Source: Kitasatospora sp. NBC_01266
GTDB taxonomy: Bacteria > Actinomycetota > Actinomycetes > Streptomycetales > Streptomycetaceae
Assembly (NCBI RefSeq): GCF_036242395.1
Contig: NZ_CP108458.1
Location: 1,240,001-1,304,000, forward strand
Reading direction: 5' to 3'
Length of the DNA stretch: 64,000 nucleotides
Under the pieces are notes generated by a model, which saw nothing but the letters and a program-made list of their open reading frames with translations, did not search any database and had not been told where the DNA came from. Positions 1-7,935 of this stretch are shown piece by piece (positions within the stretch are counted from its first letter, which is position 1; each line of letters starts with the position of its first letter). Both the position numbers and the translations under genes were made by a program.

Positions 1-32
1 CGCGTTTTCGTGTCAGTGGACCAGCGAGGCCG

Positions 33-269
33 TCAGGCCACCAGGTGGTCGAACTCCCCGTCCTTGACGCCGAGCAGCATCGCCTCGATCTCGTCACGGG
101 TGTAGATGAGCGCCGGGCCGTCCGGGAAGCGCGAGTTGCGCATCGCGACCGCACCGTCGGGGAGGGCGGCGAACTCCACGCAGTTCCCCTTGGAGTTGCT
201 GTGCTGACTTTTCTGCCAGACCACGCCATCGAGGTCCGCAGCCGCCATGCCGTTGAACGTGTGGTGCAT
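33..269 (-). CDS. DUF397 domain protein
   Basis: This 78-residue protein has the DUF397 pattern: a WQKSQHSNSKGNCVEFA segment, then an AVAMRNSRFPDGPALIYTRDE segment. DUF397 proteins are small actinomycete proteins usually encoded beside an XRE-family DNA-binding regulator, and some pairs affect development or antibiotic production. The start is ATG with a GGGAG ribosome site 7 bases upstream. No XRE partner lies upstream on this strand; one could lie beyond the left edge. The family call is strong, the role unknown. Confidence 0.9.
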   Translation of the reverse strand: MHHTFNGMAAADLDGVVWQKSQHSNSKGNCVEFAALPDGAVAMRNSRFPDGPALIYTRDEIEAMLLGVKDGEFDHLVA

Positions 270-757
270 AGAAATCTCCCAAGAGCCTGGAGTGCTCGTA
301 CTACTCGGCGCCCGGCCACTCCGGCCGCCGGCCGCCTCCGGCTCGTACGGGCAGGGCTAGTGCCTTACTACTCGTAATGATAACGCTAATGCACGTGCAT
401 CGGCATGTGATTTTGCGCGTGCAGAAGCCTGTACGACAGGTAACCAAACCACCCCCGAGCAGCCTCGCCCGATCCACAGAATCGGACATTCGATGGCAAA
501 TCGGCCGATGATCCGTGACCCGGCGTCGGAGTAACGGCCAACAAGGCTGACCGGTTCAACCATTGACACCCTCGCGCAAGTGATCAACTTCGCAGCCGTT
601 TCCTCACACTCCGTCACATCCGTACCAGCGGGCGAGGGTTTCGCGCGGCTTGTCCGGGTTGGCGGCGGGGCGTCGGCGAGCGCTCTCCCCTTCTATGACG
701 TGCGAAGGTGCCCAGCCGGATGCAGGGCGATCGCGCGCATGTCCTACGATCTCCGGC
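270..757. other. Intergenic region with palindrome, likely divergent promoters
   Basis: No convincing gene is seen. The stretch is locally AT-richer than its surroundings around 360-410. It contains the perfect 12-base palindrome ATGCACGTGCAT at 389-400. The 9-mer TACTACTCG occurs at 299-307 and again at 366-374. It separates two divergent genes, so it probably carries both promoters. The repeats are seen directly; any regulatory function is inferred. Confidence 0.45.
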
Positions 758-1717
758 ATGAGCACTGCAGCCATCCCGGGCGCACCACTGCCCGTCCGCA
801 CGCCAGGCTCCCGCGCGCGGGGGCGCCACCGTCGGCCCGAAAGGCCCGAGGTGCCGATCGGCGCACCGGCGCTTGTGCTCGCCATTCCCGCCCAGGCCAC
901 CCCGGCCGCGGTGGCCCTGGTGGACGAACTGGTCTCGGTGATCCGCTTCGAGCAGCCCGGCATCGAGGTGGCGGCCGGCTGGCTGCGCACCGCCCCGGCG
1001 GCGGAGCGGGTCGCGGCCGAGGACGCGCCCGGCGAGGGTGACGAGAGCGAGCCGCGCGAGAGTGCGCACGAGGCGGCGACCGCCCGGCCGACCGCGACGA
1101 TCGAGGACCTGATCACCTCCGCACTGGAGGCCGGACGCCCCGCGCCGGTCCTGGTGCCACTGCTGCCCGGCCCGCACGACTACCTGACGGAGCTGCAGGC
1201 CCTGGCCGCCGAGACCGGCGCCCTGCTGACCGACGTGCTCGGCCCGCACCCGCTGCTGGCGGAGGCGGTGCACGTGCGCCTCTCCGAGGCCGGCCTGGCC
1301 CGCGCCGACCGCGCCCGGCTCTTCGCCATCACCACCGCCGCCGACGGCGTGGTGCTGACCACCGTCGGCGGTCAGGCCGCCGCGGACGCCGCCGGGATCA
1401 CCGGCGTGCTGCTCGCGGCCCGCCTGGCGGTGCCGGTGGTCGCCGCCGCGCTGGACCTGCCGGGCGCGGTGGCCGCCGCCGTCGAGCACCTGCGGGCCAC
1501 CGGCTCGCAGCGCCCGGCCCTGGCGCCGCTGGTGATCGGCCCCGAGGTCGACGAAGAACTGCTGCGCACCGCCGCCGCGGAGACCGGCTGCGAGAGCGCG
1601 GCCGGACTGGGCGCCTACCCGACGATCGGTCAGCTGGTCGCCTCGGCGTACCTGGCCGTGCTGCCGGCCCCGGCCCTCGAGGAAGCTCCCCTCGAGGAGA
1701 CCGTCGCCGGCGAGTGA
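758..1717 (+). CDS. CbiX/sirohydrochlorin chelatase-like protein, probably degenerate
   Basis: A 319-residue Ala/Leu-rich protein. Its two halves resemble the CbiX/SirB chelatase fold: a PALVLAIPAQ strand near the N-terminus, then APVLVPLLPGPHDYLTEL and a second half with LAPLVIGPEVDEELL. True chelatases have a GHG-type metal-binding histidine in the first strand, which is absent here, so enzymatic activity is doubtful. A charged, low-complexity insert (EDAPGEGDESEPRES) lies near residues 85-105. The ATG at 758 was chosen because upstream in-frame codons look non-coding. It stands alone, with a strong terminator just downstream. It could instead be a regulatory or scaffold paralogue. Confidence 0.6.
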   Translation: MSTAAIPGAPLPVRTPGSRARGRHRRPERPEVPIGAPALVLAIPAQATPAAVALVDELVSVIRFEQPGIEVAAGWLRTAPAAERVAAEDAPGEGDESEPRESAHEAATARPTATIEDLITSALEAGRPAPVLVPLLPGPHDYLTELQALAAETGALLTDVLGPHPLLAEAVHVRLSEAGLARADRARLFAITTAADGVVLTTVGGQAAADAAGITGVLLAARLAVPVVAAALDLPGAVAAAVEHLRATGSQRPALAPLVIGPEVDEELLRTAAAETGCESAAGLGAYPTIGQLVASAYLAVLPAPALEEAPLEETVAGE

Positions 1718-1748
1718 CGCGGTAGTCAGCACGACATATCGGACAAGG

Positions 1749-1794
1749 CACTGGCCCTGTCCCCTGGCACCAGCGCCGGGGGGCAGGGCCAGTG
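1749..1794 (+). terminator. Strong hairpin terminator after CbiX-like gene
   Basis: A 16-base arm starting CACTGGCCCTG (1749-1764) pairs with its near-perfect complement (1779-1794) around a 14-base loop, 31 bases past the stop codon. One T-G wobble is present. There is no U tract, as is common in Streptomyces terminators. Confidence 0.75.
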
Positions 1795-1908
1795 GCATGC
1801 CCACAGGCCCCACCGGCGGACACCGGACCCCACGGGCGGTCACCCGGCCGCCAGGCGGGGCCTCAGAGGCCGCTGGAGCGCCGGCACGGGCCGGCGGGCC
1901 CGTGGTCC

Positions 1909-2010
1909 GCACTCGAACATCCGGCACTCGAACATCCAGCGTCCAGCGTCCAGCGGGCGGCGTCCGGCGCCCGGCGTCCGGCGTCCGGCGTCCGGCGTCC
2001 GGCCGGTGGC
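1909..2010. repeat. Heptamer tandem repeat (GTCCGGC/GTCCAGC)
   Basis: From 1934 to 2010 the sequence is eleven consecutive 7-base units, mostly GTCCGGC or GTCCAGC with a few variants. Just before it, the 14-mer GCACTCGAACATCC occurs twice at a 15-base period (1909-1922 and 1924-1937). The surrounding 1795-2420 stretch shows no convincing gene; the open frames there are explained by high GC and the repeat itself. Confidence 0.8.
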
Positions 2011-2425
2011 GTCGAGAAGCCGACGCCTCGCCCCGGCGACGGCAAGGTGGCGCGCAGGTGACGGCCCGGTGGCGGAGCGGGCCGGCGAAGGCGGTAGCCG
2101 AAGGGGCGGCAGCGAACGGCTCGCGATGGCGACCTGACGCCATAACAGAAGGTGCAAAACGGACATTGGGTTGATGTCGGCCAGTCACGGCGCATCTCGC
2201 TCCGCGAGACTTCGACCCAGCCCGGCGGGACGAATTTCGACCGCGGATCTCCATGATCATCAAGAGGTGATCCGCCCTCGACCGGACGGGCCATCAGCAC
2301 CCGCGGCCCTGAAGGACCAGCACTTTCCGCAGCCGCGGGGCCAGTTGCCCACCTCGTCCGCCGCACTCCCCCGACGCTCCCTCAGCTGCGCCGCCGGGGC
2401 GATCTTGAAGCTCTCGTGGAGCCCG

Positions 2426-2441
2426 TGTGACCGCCATCACA
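2426..2441 (+). promoter_or_regulatory. Crp-type operator upstream of rpf-like gene
   Basis: The 16-mer TGTGACCGCCATCACA is a perfect TGTGA-N6-TCACA palindrome, the consensus recognised by Crp/cAMP proteins including Streptomyces Crp. It lies just upstream of a plausible promoter and about 290 bases before the hydrolase start. S. coelicolor rpfA is reported to be Crp-activated, which fits. Binding here is inferred. Confidence 0.7.
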
Positions 2442-2446
2442 GCTGT

Positions 2447-2476
2447 TTGCGGTTTCAACTTATCTCTGTCTAACGT
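2447..2476 (+). promoter_or_regulatory. Candidate sigma-70-like promoter for rpf-like gene
   Basis: TTGCGG (2447-2452) and TAACGT (2471-2476) are separated by 18 bases and sit 5 bases downstream of the Crp-type palindrome, right for a class II-like activated promoter. Transcription from about 2483 would include the whole riboswitch. The assignment is by eye. Confidence 0.4.
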
Positions 2477-2504
2477 GCTCCCCGTTCGTGGTCACACGGA
2501 CCCA

Positions 2505-2696
2505 GCGCAACCGAACGCCTAGTCCTGCCACGGGCGCGCTGGCAGCGCGAAAACGCAACCACGGCAGGAGCGGGGGAACCAGGTAAGCCGCTCCGGCGCC
2601 GGTCTTCGGACCAGGTGCTCGGAGCTAGGGGTGAAGCCGCGCAGTGCGCGGCCGGGCAACTCCAGCCCGAATCCGACAGCTCACCTCGCAGGCGTA
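2505..2696 (+). promoter_or_regulatory. c-di-AMP riboswitch (ydaO/yuaA class)
   Basis: The leader carries the conserved ydaO/yuaA blocks in order: CCGAACGCCTAGTCCTGCCA, a GGGGGAACCAGGTAA segment, GGGGTGAAGCCGC, then GGGCAACTCCAGCCCGAAT and CCGACAGCTCACCTCGCAGG, ending just before the hydrolase start. This class binds cyclic di-AMP and in actinomycetes precedes cell-wall hydrolase genes such as rpfA, where ligand binding reduces expression. The class call rests on these primary-sequence signatures; the fold was not computed. Confidence 0.9.
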
Positions 2697-2714
2697 GGAG
2701 AGGATCGCGTCTTC

Positions 2715-3908
2715 ATGCTGCCCACCACTGGCACGACCCGTCCGTCCCGCAACGCCCGTCGGGCGATCGCCGCCACCGGTCTGCTCGGCCTCGGCCTGGC
2801 CCTGCCGTGCATCACCGCCACCACCGCCTCCGCCGCGTCGGTCTCCACCTGGGACAAGGTCGCCCAGTGCGAGAGCTCCGGCGACTGGAGCATCAACACC
2901 GGCAACGGCTACTACGGCGGCCTCCAGTTCAGCGCCTCGACCTGGGCCGCCTACGGCGGCACCCAGTACGCCCCCCAGGCCAACCAGGCCACCGAGGACC
3001 AGCAGATCGCCATCGCCGAGAAGGTGCTGGCCGACCAGGGCCCCGGCGCCTGGCCCGTCTGCTCGGTCCAGGCCGGCCTGACCCAGGGCGGCCCCGCCCC
3101 GGCCATCAACCCCGGTGGCTCGACCAGCTCCTCCTCGACGGCCACCAGCACCCCGGCCCCGAGCACCTCCGCCACCAGCACCTCCGCCACCAGCGCCCCG
3201 GCGCAGAGCACCGCAGCGCAGAGCGGCTCGCAGCAGGGCGGCTGGAGCCACGGCAACTGGGGTCACTGGAACCACTCCCAGGGCGGCCAGAGCTACACCG
3301 TGCAGACCGGTGACTGGCTCTCCACCATCGCCAACACCCACCACGTGGACGGCGGCTGGCAGAAGCTCTACGACCTCAACAAGTCGGTCCTGACCCACGG
3401 TCCGGACGTCCTCTACCCGGGCGAGCAGCTGTCGCTGGGCGGCTCGACCGCCGCGGCCGCCCCGAGCACCAGCACCCCGGCGCCGGCAGCCCCGGCCCCG
3501 AGCACCCCCGCCCAGACCACCGCCGCCACCAGCGCGCCGGCCGCGACCGGCTCGATGGCCGCCGCGGTCAGCTTCGCCGAGTCCCAGGTCGGCCAGGCCT
3601 ACATCTACGGCGGCACCGGCAACGGCGGTTGGGACTGCTCCGGCCTGACCCAGGCCGCCATGGCGCACGCCGGCATCTCCATCCCGCGGGTGGCCGCCGA
3701 CCAGGCCGCCGCCAGCACCCCGGTGTCGATGAACAGCCTGCAGCCGGGCGACCTGCTGTTCTGGTCGAACAACGGCCAGGACTCGGGCGTCTACCACGTC
3801 GCCATCTACGTGGGCAACGGCCAGTTCGTCGAGGCCGCCAACCCGAGCGCCGGCGTGAAGTACGAGACCATCGCCAACTACACCCCGGACTTCGCCGGCC
3901 GGGTCTGA
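2715..3908 (+). CDS. Secreted cell-wall hydrolase: Rpf-like + LysM + NlpC/P60
   Basis: A 397-residue exported protein. A signal peptide ends near residue 40 (TASA/AS). Residues 43-117 form an Rpf-like transglycosylase domain with catalytic Glu53 in QCESSGDWSI and Cys52/Cys116 able to form the family disulfide. A Ser/Thr/Pro linker follows, then LysM (about 192-242), a second Ala/Pro linker, and a C-terminal NlpC/P60 endopeptidase (about 285-397) with Cys308 in WDCSGL and His361 in YHVAIYVG. It should cut both glycan and peptide parts of peptidoglycan, as in spore germination or resuscitation. The ATG at 2715 is chosen because the frame upstream is riboswitch. Regulation is probably by Crp and c-di-AMP. 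S. coelicolor RpfA, from memory, lacks the NlpC/P60 module. Confidence 0.92.
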   Translation: MLPTTGTTRPSRNARRAIAATGLLGLGLALPCITATTASAASVSTWDKVAQCESSGDWSINTGNGYYGGLQFSASTWAAYGGTQYAPQANQATEDQQIAIAEKVLADQGPGAWPVCSVQAGLTQGGPAPAINPGGSTSSSSTATSTPAPSTSATSTSATSAPAQSTAAQSGSQQGGWSHGNWGHWNHSQGGQSYTVQTGDWLSTIANTHHVDGGWQKLYDLNKSVLTHGPDVLYPGEQLSLGGSTAAAAPSTSTPAPAAPAPSTPAQTTAATSAPAATGSMAAAVSFAESQVGQAYIYGGTGNGGWDCSGLTQAAMAHAGISIPRVAADQAAASTPVSMNSLQPGDLLFWSNNGQDSGVYHVAIYVGNGQFVEAANPSAGVKYETIANYTPDFAGRV

Positions 3909-3946
3909 ACCAGCTGACGGACGCGTGGTGAAGAACGCGTCCCGAT

Positions 3947-3986
3947 GACACGCGTGAACATGTGCCGACATATGTGGACACGTGCT
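3947..3986. repeat. Four helically phased 10-base palindromic units
   Basis: Four consecutive 10-base units (GACACGCGTG, AACATGTGCC, GACATATGTG, GACACGTGCT) lie between the hydrolase stop codon and the shared terminator. Each contains a small ACRYGY-like palindrome, and the 10-base period matches one DNA turn. The pattern is seen directly; the function is unknown. Confidence 0.6.
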
Positions 3987-4021
3987 GATCGGCCTCGCCG
4001 ATCGCAACCGCAGGGCAGCCT

Positions 4022-4053
4022 GAAGGCCGCCTCCCCTCGGGGAGGCGGCCTTC
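4022..4053. terminator. Bidirectional hairpin terminator between rpf-like gene and malR
   Basis: GAAGGCCGCCTCCC (4022-4035) pairs perfectly with GGGAGGCGGCCTTC (4040-4053) around the 4-base loop CTCG. It lies between two convergent genes, so it can serve both. Confidence 0.85.
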
Positions 4054-4133
4054 GGCCGTGCTGCTCGGGCGGGCCGGGACGCGGTCGCGCTGATCAGCCG
4101 TGGACGGCGTCGCCGGGCAGCGCCGGCACAGCG

Positions 4134-5156
4134 TCAGCGGTTCGGGCAGGCCCCCGTGGAGCCGCGGACCACCAGCTCGGGCTGGAACATGAACTCCCCG
4201 CGCTGGGCCGGCTCGCCGCCGACCTCCTCGAGGAGCGCGTCCACGGCGGCGGTGGCCATCGCCTCGACGGGCTGGCGGATGGTGGTGAGCGGGGGCTCGG
4301 TGAAGGCCATCAGCGGGGAGTCGTCGAAGCCGACCACCGAGACGTCACCGGGCACGCTGAGCCCGCGCCGGCGCACCGCGCGGATCGCGCCGAGTGCCAT
4401 CAGGTCGCTGCCGCAGACGATCGCGGTGCAGCCCCGGTCCAGCAGCGCGCCGGCTGCGGCGTGGCCGCCCTCGACGGTGAACAGGGTGTGGTGGACCATT
4501 TCCTCGGCCTGCTCGGCGCTGTAGCCGAGCACCGAGCGCAGCGCGGCCGTGAAGCCCTCGATCTTGCGCAGCACCGGCACGTAGCGGCGCTGGCCGACCG
4601 CCAGGCCGATCCGCTCATGACCGAGTTCGGCCAGGTGCTGGACCGCCATCGCCATCGCGGCCCGGTCGTCGGGCGAGATGAACGGCGCGGTGATCTTCTC
4701 GCTGTAGCCGTTGATCAGCACGAACGGCACCTGGCGACCGGTCAGCTTGGCGTACCGGTCGTGGTCGGCGGTGGAGTCGGCGTGCAGGCCGGAGACGAAG
4801 ACGATGCCCGCCACGCCCCGGTCGACCAGCAGTTCCACCAGTTCGTCCTCGGTGGAGCCGCCCGGGGTCTGGGTGCAGAGCACCGGTGTGTAGCCGTGCC
4901 GGCTGAGCACCTGCTCGATCACCTGGGCCAGCGCGGGGAAGATCGGGTTGCTCAGCTCCGGGGTGATCAGCCCGATCAGCCCGGCGCTGCGCTGGCGCAG
5001 GCGGGTGGGCCGCTCGTAGCCGAGCACGTCGAGCGCGGCCAGCACGGTCTGCCGAGTGGCGGCCGAGACGCCCGCCTTGCCGTTGAGGACGCGGCTGACG
5101 GTGGCCTCGCTGACCCCCGCCTGCGCCGCGATGTCCGAAAGTCGCGCCGTAGTCAC
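4134..5156 (-). CDS. malR: LacI-family maltose regulator MalR
   Basis: A 340-residue LacI/GalR repressor. The N-terminal helix-turn-helix ARLSDIAAQAGVSEATVSRV and hinge helix region precede a periplasmic-binding-like effector domain (GLIGLITPELSNPIFP to the C-terminus). The N-terminus closely matches Streptomyces MalR as remembered. The GTG at 5156 gives the canonical VTTARLSDI start; an ATG at 5180 would overlap the upstream gene. It lies 25 bases after the alpha-glucosidase stop on the same strand, so it is probably the last gene of the mal operon. In S. coelicolor malR is, as remembered, divergent from malE, so this location is different. It probably represses malEFG in the absence of maltose. 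Confidence 0.87.
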   Translation of the reverse strand: MTTARLSDIAAQAGVSEATVSRVLNGKAGVSAATRQTVLAALDVLGYERPTRLRQRSAGLIGLITPELSNPIFPALAQVIEQVLSRHGYTPVLCTQTPGGSTEDELVELLVDRGVAGIVFVSGLHADSTADHDRYAKLTGRQVPFVLINGYSEKITAPFISPDDRAAMAMAVQHLAELGHERIGLAVGQRRYVPVLRKIEGFTAALRSVLGYSAEQAEEMVHHTLFTVEGGHAAAGALLDRGCTAIVCGSDLMALGAIRAVRRRGLSVPGDVSVVGFDDSPLMAFTEPPLTTIRQPVEAMATAAVDALLEEVGGEPAQRGEFMFQPELVVRGSTGACPNR

Positions 5157-5181
5157 GATCCCAGAGCCTATTGCAACCATG

Positions 5182-6873
5182 TCAGACCGCCCACCAGCTG
5201 GTGCTGTCCGGCCCAAGCAGTCCCGGCTCGACGTTCCCGGCCGCGCCGGAGCTGAGCAGCAGCCGGCCCTCGGTGGCGTAGCCGACCGGCTCGCGCGTGG
5301 TGTTGACCAGGCAGACGAAGCCGCCGCGGCGGAAGGCGAGCACGCCCGCCGGGGACGGCAGCCACTCCACCTCGGTGCCGGCGCCGAGTTCGGGGCGCTC
5401 GCGGCGGACGGCCAGCGCGCTGCGGTAGAGCTCCAGGGTGGAGGTCGGGTCGCCGGTCTGCGCCTCGACGCTGAGCTCGGCCCACTCGGCCGGCTGCGGC
5501 AGCCAGCTGGGACCGCCGGCGGTCGGCCCGAAACCGTAGGGGGCGGCGGTGCCGGACCACGGGAGCGGGACCCGGCAGCCGTCGCGGAAGCCGTCCTGGC
5601 CGCTGGCGCGGAAGAACGAGGGGTCCTGGCGGACCTCGTCGGGCAGGTCGGTGACGTCCGGCAGGCCCAGCTCCTCGCCCTGGTAGAGGTAGGCGGAGCC
5701 GGGCAGCGCGAGCATCAGCAGGGTGGCGGCGCGGGCCCGGCGCAGGCCGAGTTCGCGGTCCCCGCGCTCGCGCAGCTGGGTGCCGCCGGGCGGGTTGGCG
5801 AAGCGGGTGGCGTGCCGGGTGACGTCGTGGTTGGACAGCACCCAGGTGGCGGGGGCGTCGACCGGGCGCATCGCGGCGAGCGAGGAGTCGATCACGGCGC
5901 GCAGCTCGGCGGCGTCCCAGGCGGTGCCCAGGTACTGGAAGTTGAAGGCCTGGTGCAGCTCGTCGGGGCGCACGTAGTTGGCGGTGCGCTCGACGGTGGG
6001 GGTCCAGGCCTCGGCCACCGCGATCCGCTGCCCCGGGTACTCGTCGAGGATCTTGCGCCAGCTGCGGTAGATCTCGTGCACGCCGTCCTGGTCGAAGAAC
6101 GGCATCACGTCGTTGCCGAGCAGCTTGAGCTGGTCGTGGCTGCCGAGGTCGGGCAGGCCGGGGGCCTTCACCAGGCCGTGCGCGACGTCGACCCGGAAGC
6201 CGTCGACGCCCATGTCCAGCCAGAAGCGCAGGATCGAGCGGAACTCGTCGGCCACGGCCGGGCTGTCCCAGTTGAAGTCGGGCTGCTCGGGGGCGAACAG
6301 GTGCAGGTACCAGTCGCCCGGGGTGCCGTCCGGGTTGGCGGTGCGGGTCCAGGCCGGGCCGCCGAAGATGGACTCCCAGTCGTTGGGCGGCAGTTCACCG
6401 TTCTCGCCGTTGCCGGGGCGGAAGTGGTAGCGCTCGCGCAGCGGGGAGGCGGGGCCCTCGCGCAGCGCGCGCTGGAACCACTCGTGCTGGTCGGAGGAGT
6501 GGTTGGGCACCAGGTCCACGATGATCCGCAGGCCCAGCGCGTGGGCGTCGCGGATCAGGCCGTCGGCGTCCAGCAGGGTGCCGAACATCGGGTCCACCGC
6601 GCGGTAGTCGGCCACGTCGTAGCCGGCGTCCGCCTGCGGGGAGGCGTAGAACGGGGAGAGCCAGACCGCGTCGACGCCCAGGTCCCGCAGGTAGGGCAGC
6701 CGGCTGCGGACACCGGGCAGATCCCCCATGCCGTCGCCGTTGGCGTCCGCGAAACTGCGCGGGTACACCTGGTAGATGACCGCGTCCCGCCACCAGCCTC
6801 TGGGCTCGCCGGCGTCCGTGGTGCTCGGGGCGGCCGCGGTGGGCCGGGAGGTGTCGGCCAGGTTCTGGGTCAT
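5182..6873 (-). CDS. aglA: Alpha-glucosidase / oligo-1,6-glucosidase (GH13)
   Basis: A 563-residue cytoplasmic GH13 enzyme. The (beta/alpha)8 barrel begins at WWRDAVIYQVYPRSFAD. The conserved regions are IIVDLVPNHSS, GFRVDVAHG (nucleophile Asp229), IAVAEAW (acid/base Glu288) and VLSNHD (Asp350). The C-terminal beta domain ends near TSWWAV. There is no signal peptide, so it should hydrolyse imported maltose and short maltodextrins to glucose. It is the fourth gene of the mal operon, 100 bases after malG and 25 before malR. A CTTGCGAG segment near 6905-6912 is a weak MalR-like half-site. The ATG at 6873 has an AAGGGAT ribosome site. The exact linkage preference cannot be decided. Confidence 0.92.
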   Translation of the reverse strand: MTQNLADTSRPTAAAPSTTDAGEPRGWWRDAVIYQVYPRSFADANGDGMGDLPGVRSRLPYLRDLGVDAVWLSPFYASPQADAGYDVADYRAVDPMFGTLLDADGLIRDAHALGLRIIVDLVPNHSSDQHEWFQRALREGPASPLRERYHFRPGNGENGELPPNDWESIFGGPAWTRTANPDGTPGDWYLHLFAPEQPDFNWDSPAVADEFRSILRFWLDMGVDGFRVDVAHGLVKAPGLPDLGSHDQLKLLGNDVMPFFDQDGVHEIYRSWRKILDEYPGQRIAVAEAWTPTVERTANYVRPDELHQAFNFQYLGTAWDAAELRAVIDSSLAAMRPVDAPATWVLSNHDVTRHATRFANPPGGTQLRERGDRELGLRRARAATLLMLALPGSAYLYQGEELGLPDVTDLPDEVRQDPSFFRASGQDGFRDGCRVPLPWSGTAAPYGFGPTAGGPSWLPQPAEWAELSVEAQTGDPTSTLELYRSALAVRRERPELGAGTEVEWLPSPAGVLAFRRGGFVCLVNTTREPVGYATEGRLLLSSGAAGNVEPGLLGPDSTSWWAV

Positions 6874-6973
6874 CGAGACGGGATCCCTTGGAAACGAGGA
6901 ACGTGCTTGCGAGATACGGCGGTTGACTGTACGTCAGAAAAATGAGCGGACAGCGGGACGAGCGGCCGGCGGG

Positions 6974-7891
6974 TCAGGACTTGGCGGCACCCGCGGTCAG
7001 GCCGGTCACCAGGTTCTTCTGGACCAGGTAGAAGAGCACCGTGACCGGAATCGCGATCAGTACGGCGGTGGCGGCCATCAGGTTCCACTGGCTCTCGTAC
7101 TGCGACACGAAGGTGTTCAGGCCCACCGCGAGGGTGTACTTGTCCGAGCTGAGCATGAAGGTGGAGGCGAACGGCACCTCGGCCCAGGCGGTCAGGAAGG
7201 CGTAGAAGGCGGCCACCGCCAGACCCGGGCGGGCCAGCGGCAGGATCAGCCGCCAGAAGGTGCCGAACGGGGAGAGCCCGTCGACCCGGCCGGCCTCGTC
7301 GATCTCCACCGGGACGGTGTCGAAGTAGCCCTTCAGCAGCCAGGCGCAGTACGGCACGGTGGTGGCGGAGTTGACCAGGATCAGGCCGCCGTAGCTGTCC
7401 AGCAGGTTGAGGTTGGCCAGGATGTAGTACATCGGCACGATCAGCACGGCGACCGGGAACATCTGGGTGATCAGCAGCGACCACATCAGCGGGCGCAGGC
7501 CCGGGAACTTCATCCGGGAGACGGCGTAGCCGGTGCTGGCCGCGATCAGCACACCGAAGAGCGCGGTGCCGCTGGAGACGATCAGCGAGTTGCCGAACCA
7601 CTTCAGGAAGTCGGTCTGGCCGAGCACCTTGGAGAAGTTGGCGAGGGTGGCCTTGCCGGCGATGCCGCCCGGGTGCAGGTAGTCCATCTTGTCCGGGCCG
7701 AGCGCGATGTAGAAGATCCACAGCACCGGGAAGACCGCGACGACGGCGGCCAGGCCCAGCGCGAGGTGCATCAACAGGGCGGCGGGGCGGCTGCGTTCGC
7801 CGCGCCGGCGGGCCTTGGCGGGGCGCTTGACGGCGGTCGGCGGCACCGTCGGGCGGGTCGTGCTGCCGGGCAGGTCGGTGGTGGTGCTCAT
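6974..7891 (-). CDS. malG: Maltose/maltodextrin ABC permease MalG
   Basis: A 305-residue inner-membrane permease with six predicted segments. After a basic N-terminal tail (KRPAKARRRGERS) comes the first helix LLMHLALGLAAVVAVFPVL. The cytoplasmic EAA loop EIDEAGRVDGLSPFGTF followed by LPLARPG is the docking site for the ATPase, which in Streptomyces is usually the shared MsiK encoded elsewhere; no ATPase gene lies in this operon. A good ribosome site (GGAAGG) precedes the ATG. It pairs with MalF. Confidence 0.92.
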   Translation of the reverse strand: MSTTTDLPGSTTRPTVPPTAVKRPAKARRRGERSRPAALLMHLALGLAAVVAVFPVLWIFYIALGPDKMDYLHPGGIAGKATLANFSKVLGQTDFLKWFGNSLIVSSGTALFGVLIAASTGYAVSRMKFPGLRPLMWSLLITQMFPVAVLIVPMYYILANLNLLDSYGGLILVNSATTVPYCAWLLKGYFDTVPVEIDEAGRVDGLSPFGTFWRLILPLARPGLAVAAFYAFLTAWAEVPFASTFMLSSDKYTLAVGLNTFVSQYESQWNLMAATAVLIAIPVTVLFYLVQKNLVTGLTAGAAKS

Positions 7892-7935
7892 CGGAGGCCT
7901 TCCTGGGTGGTCTCTGCGGGCGAACTGACGGACCG

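Noticed and set aside
1909..2010. Possible CRISPR array
   Set aside because: Units are 7 bases without spacers; no Cas genes nearby.
1792..2174. Plus-strand open frames over the heptamer repeats
   Set aside because: The Pro/Arg/Ala repeat protein arises from the 7-base DNA repeat; no ribosome site or recognisable domain.
614..2263. Very long minus-strand open frame across the CbiX-like gene and repeat region
   Set aside because: It is a high-GC shadow of the plus-strand gene and the heptamer array; no family similarity and no ribosome site.
2625..4007. Long minus-strand frame opposite the rpf-like hydrolase
   Set aside because: Composition is Gly/Arg-rich shadow; the plus-strand gene is clearly real.
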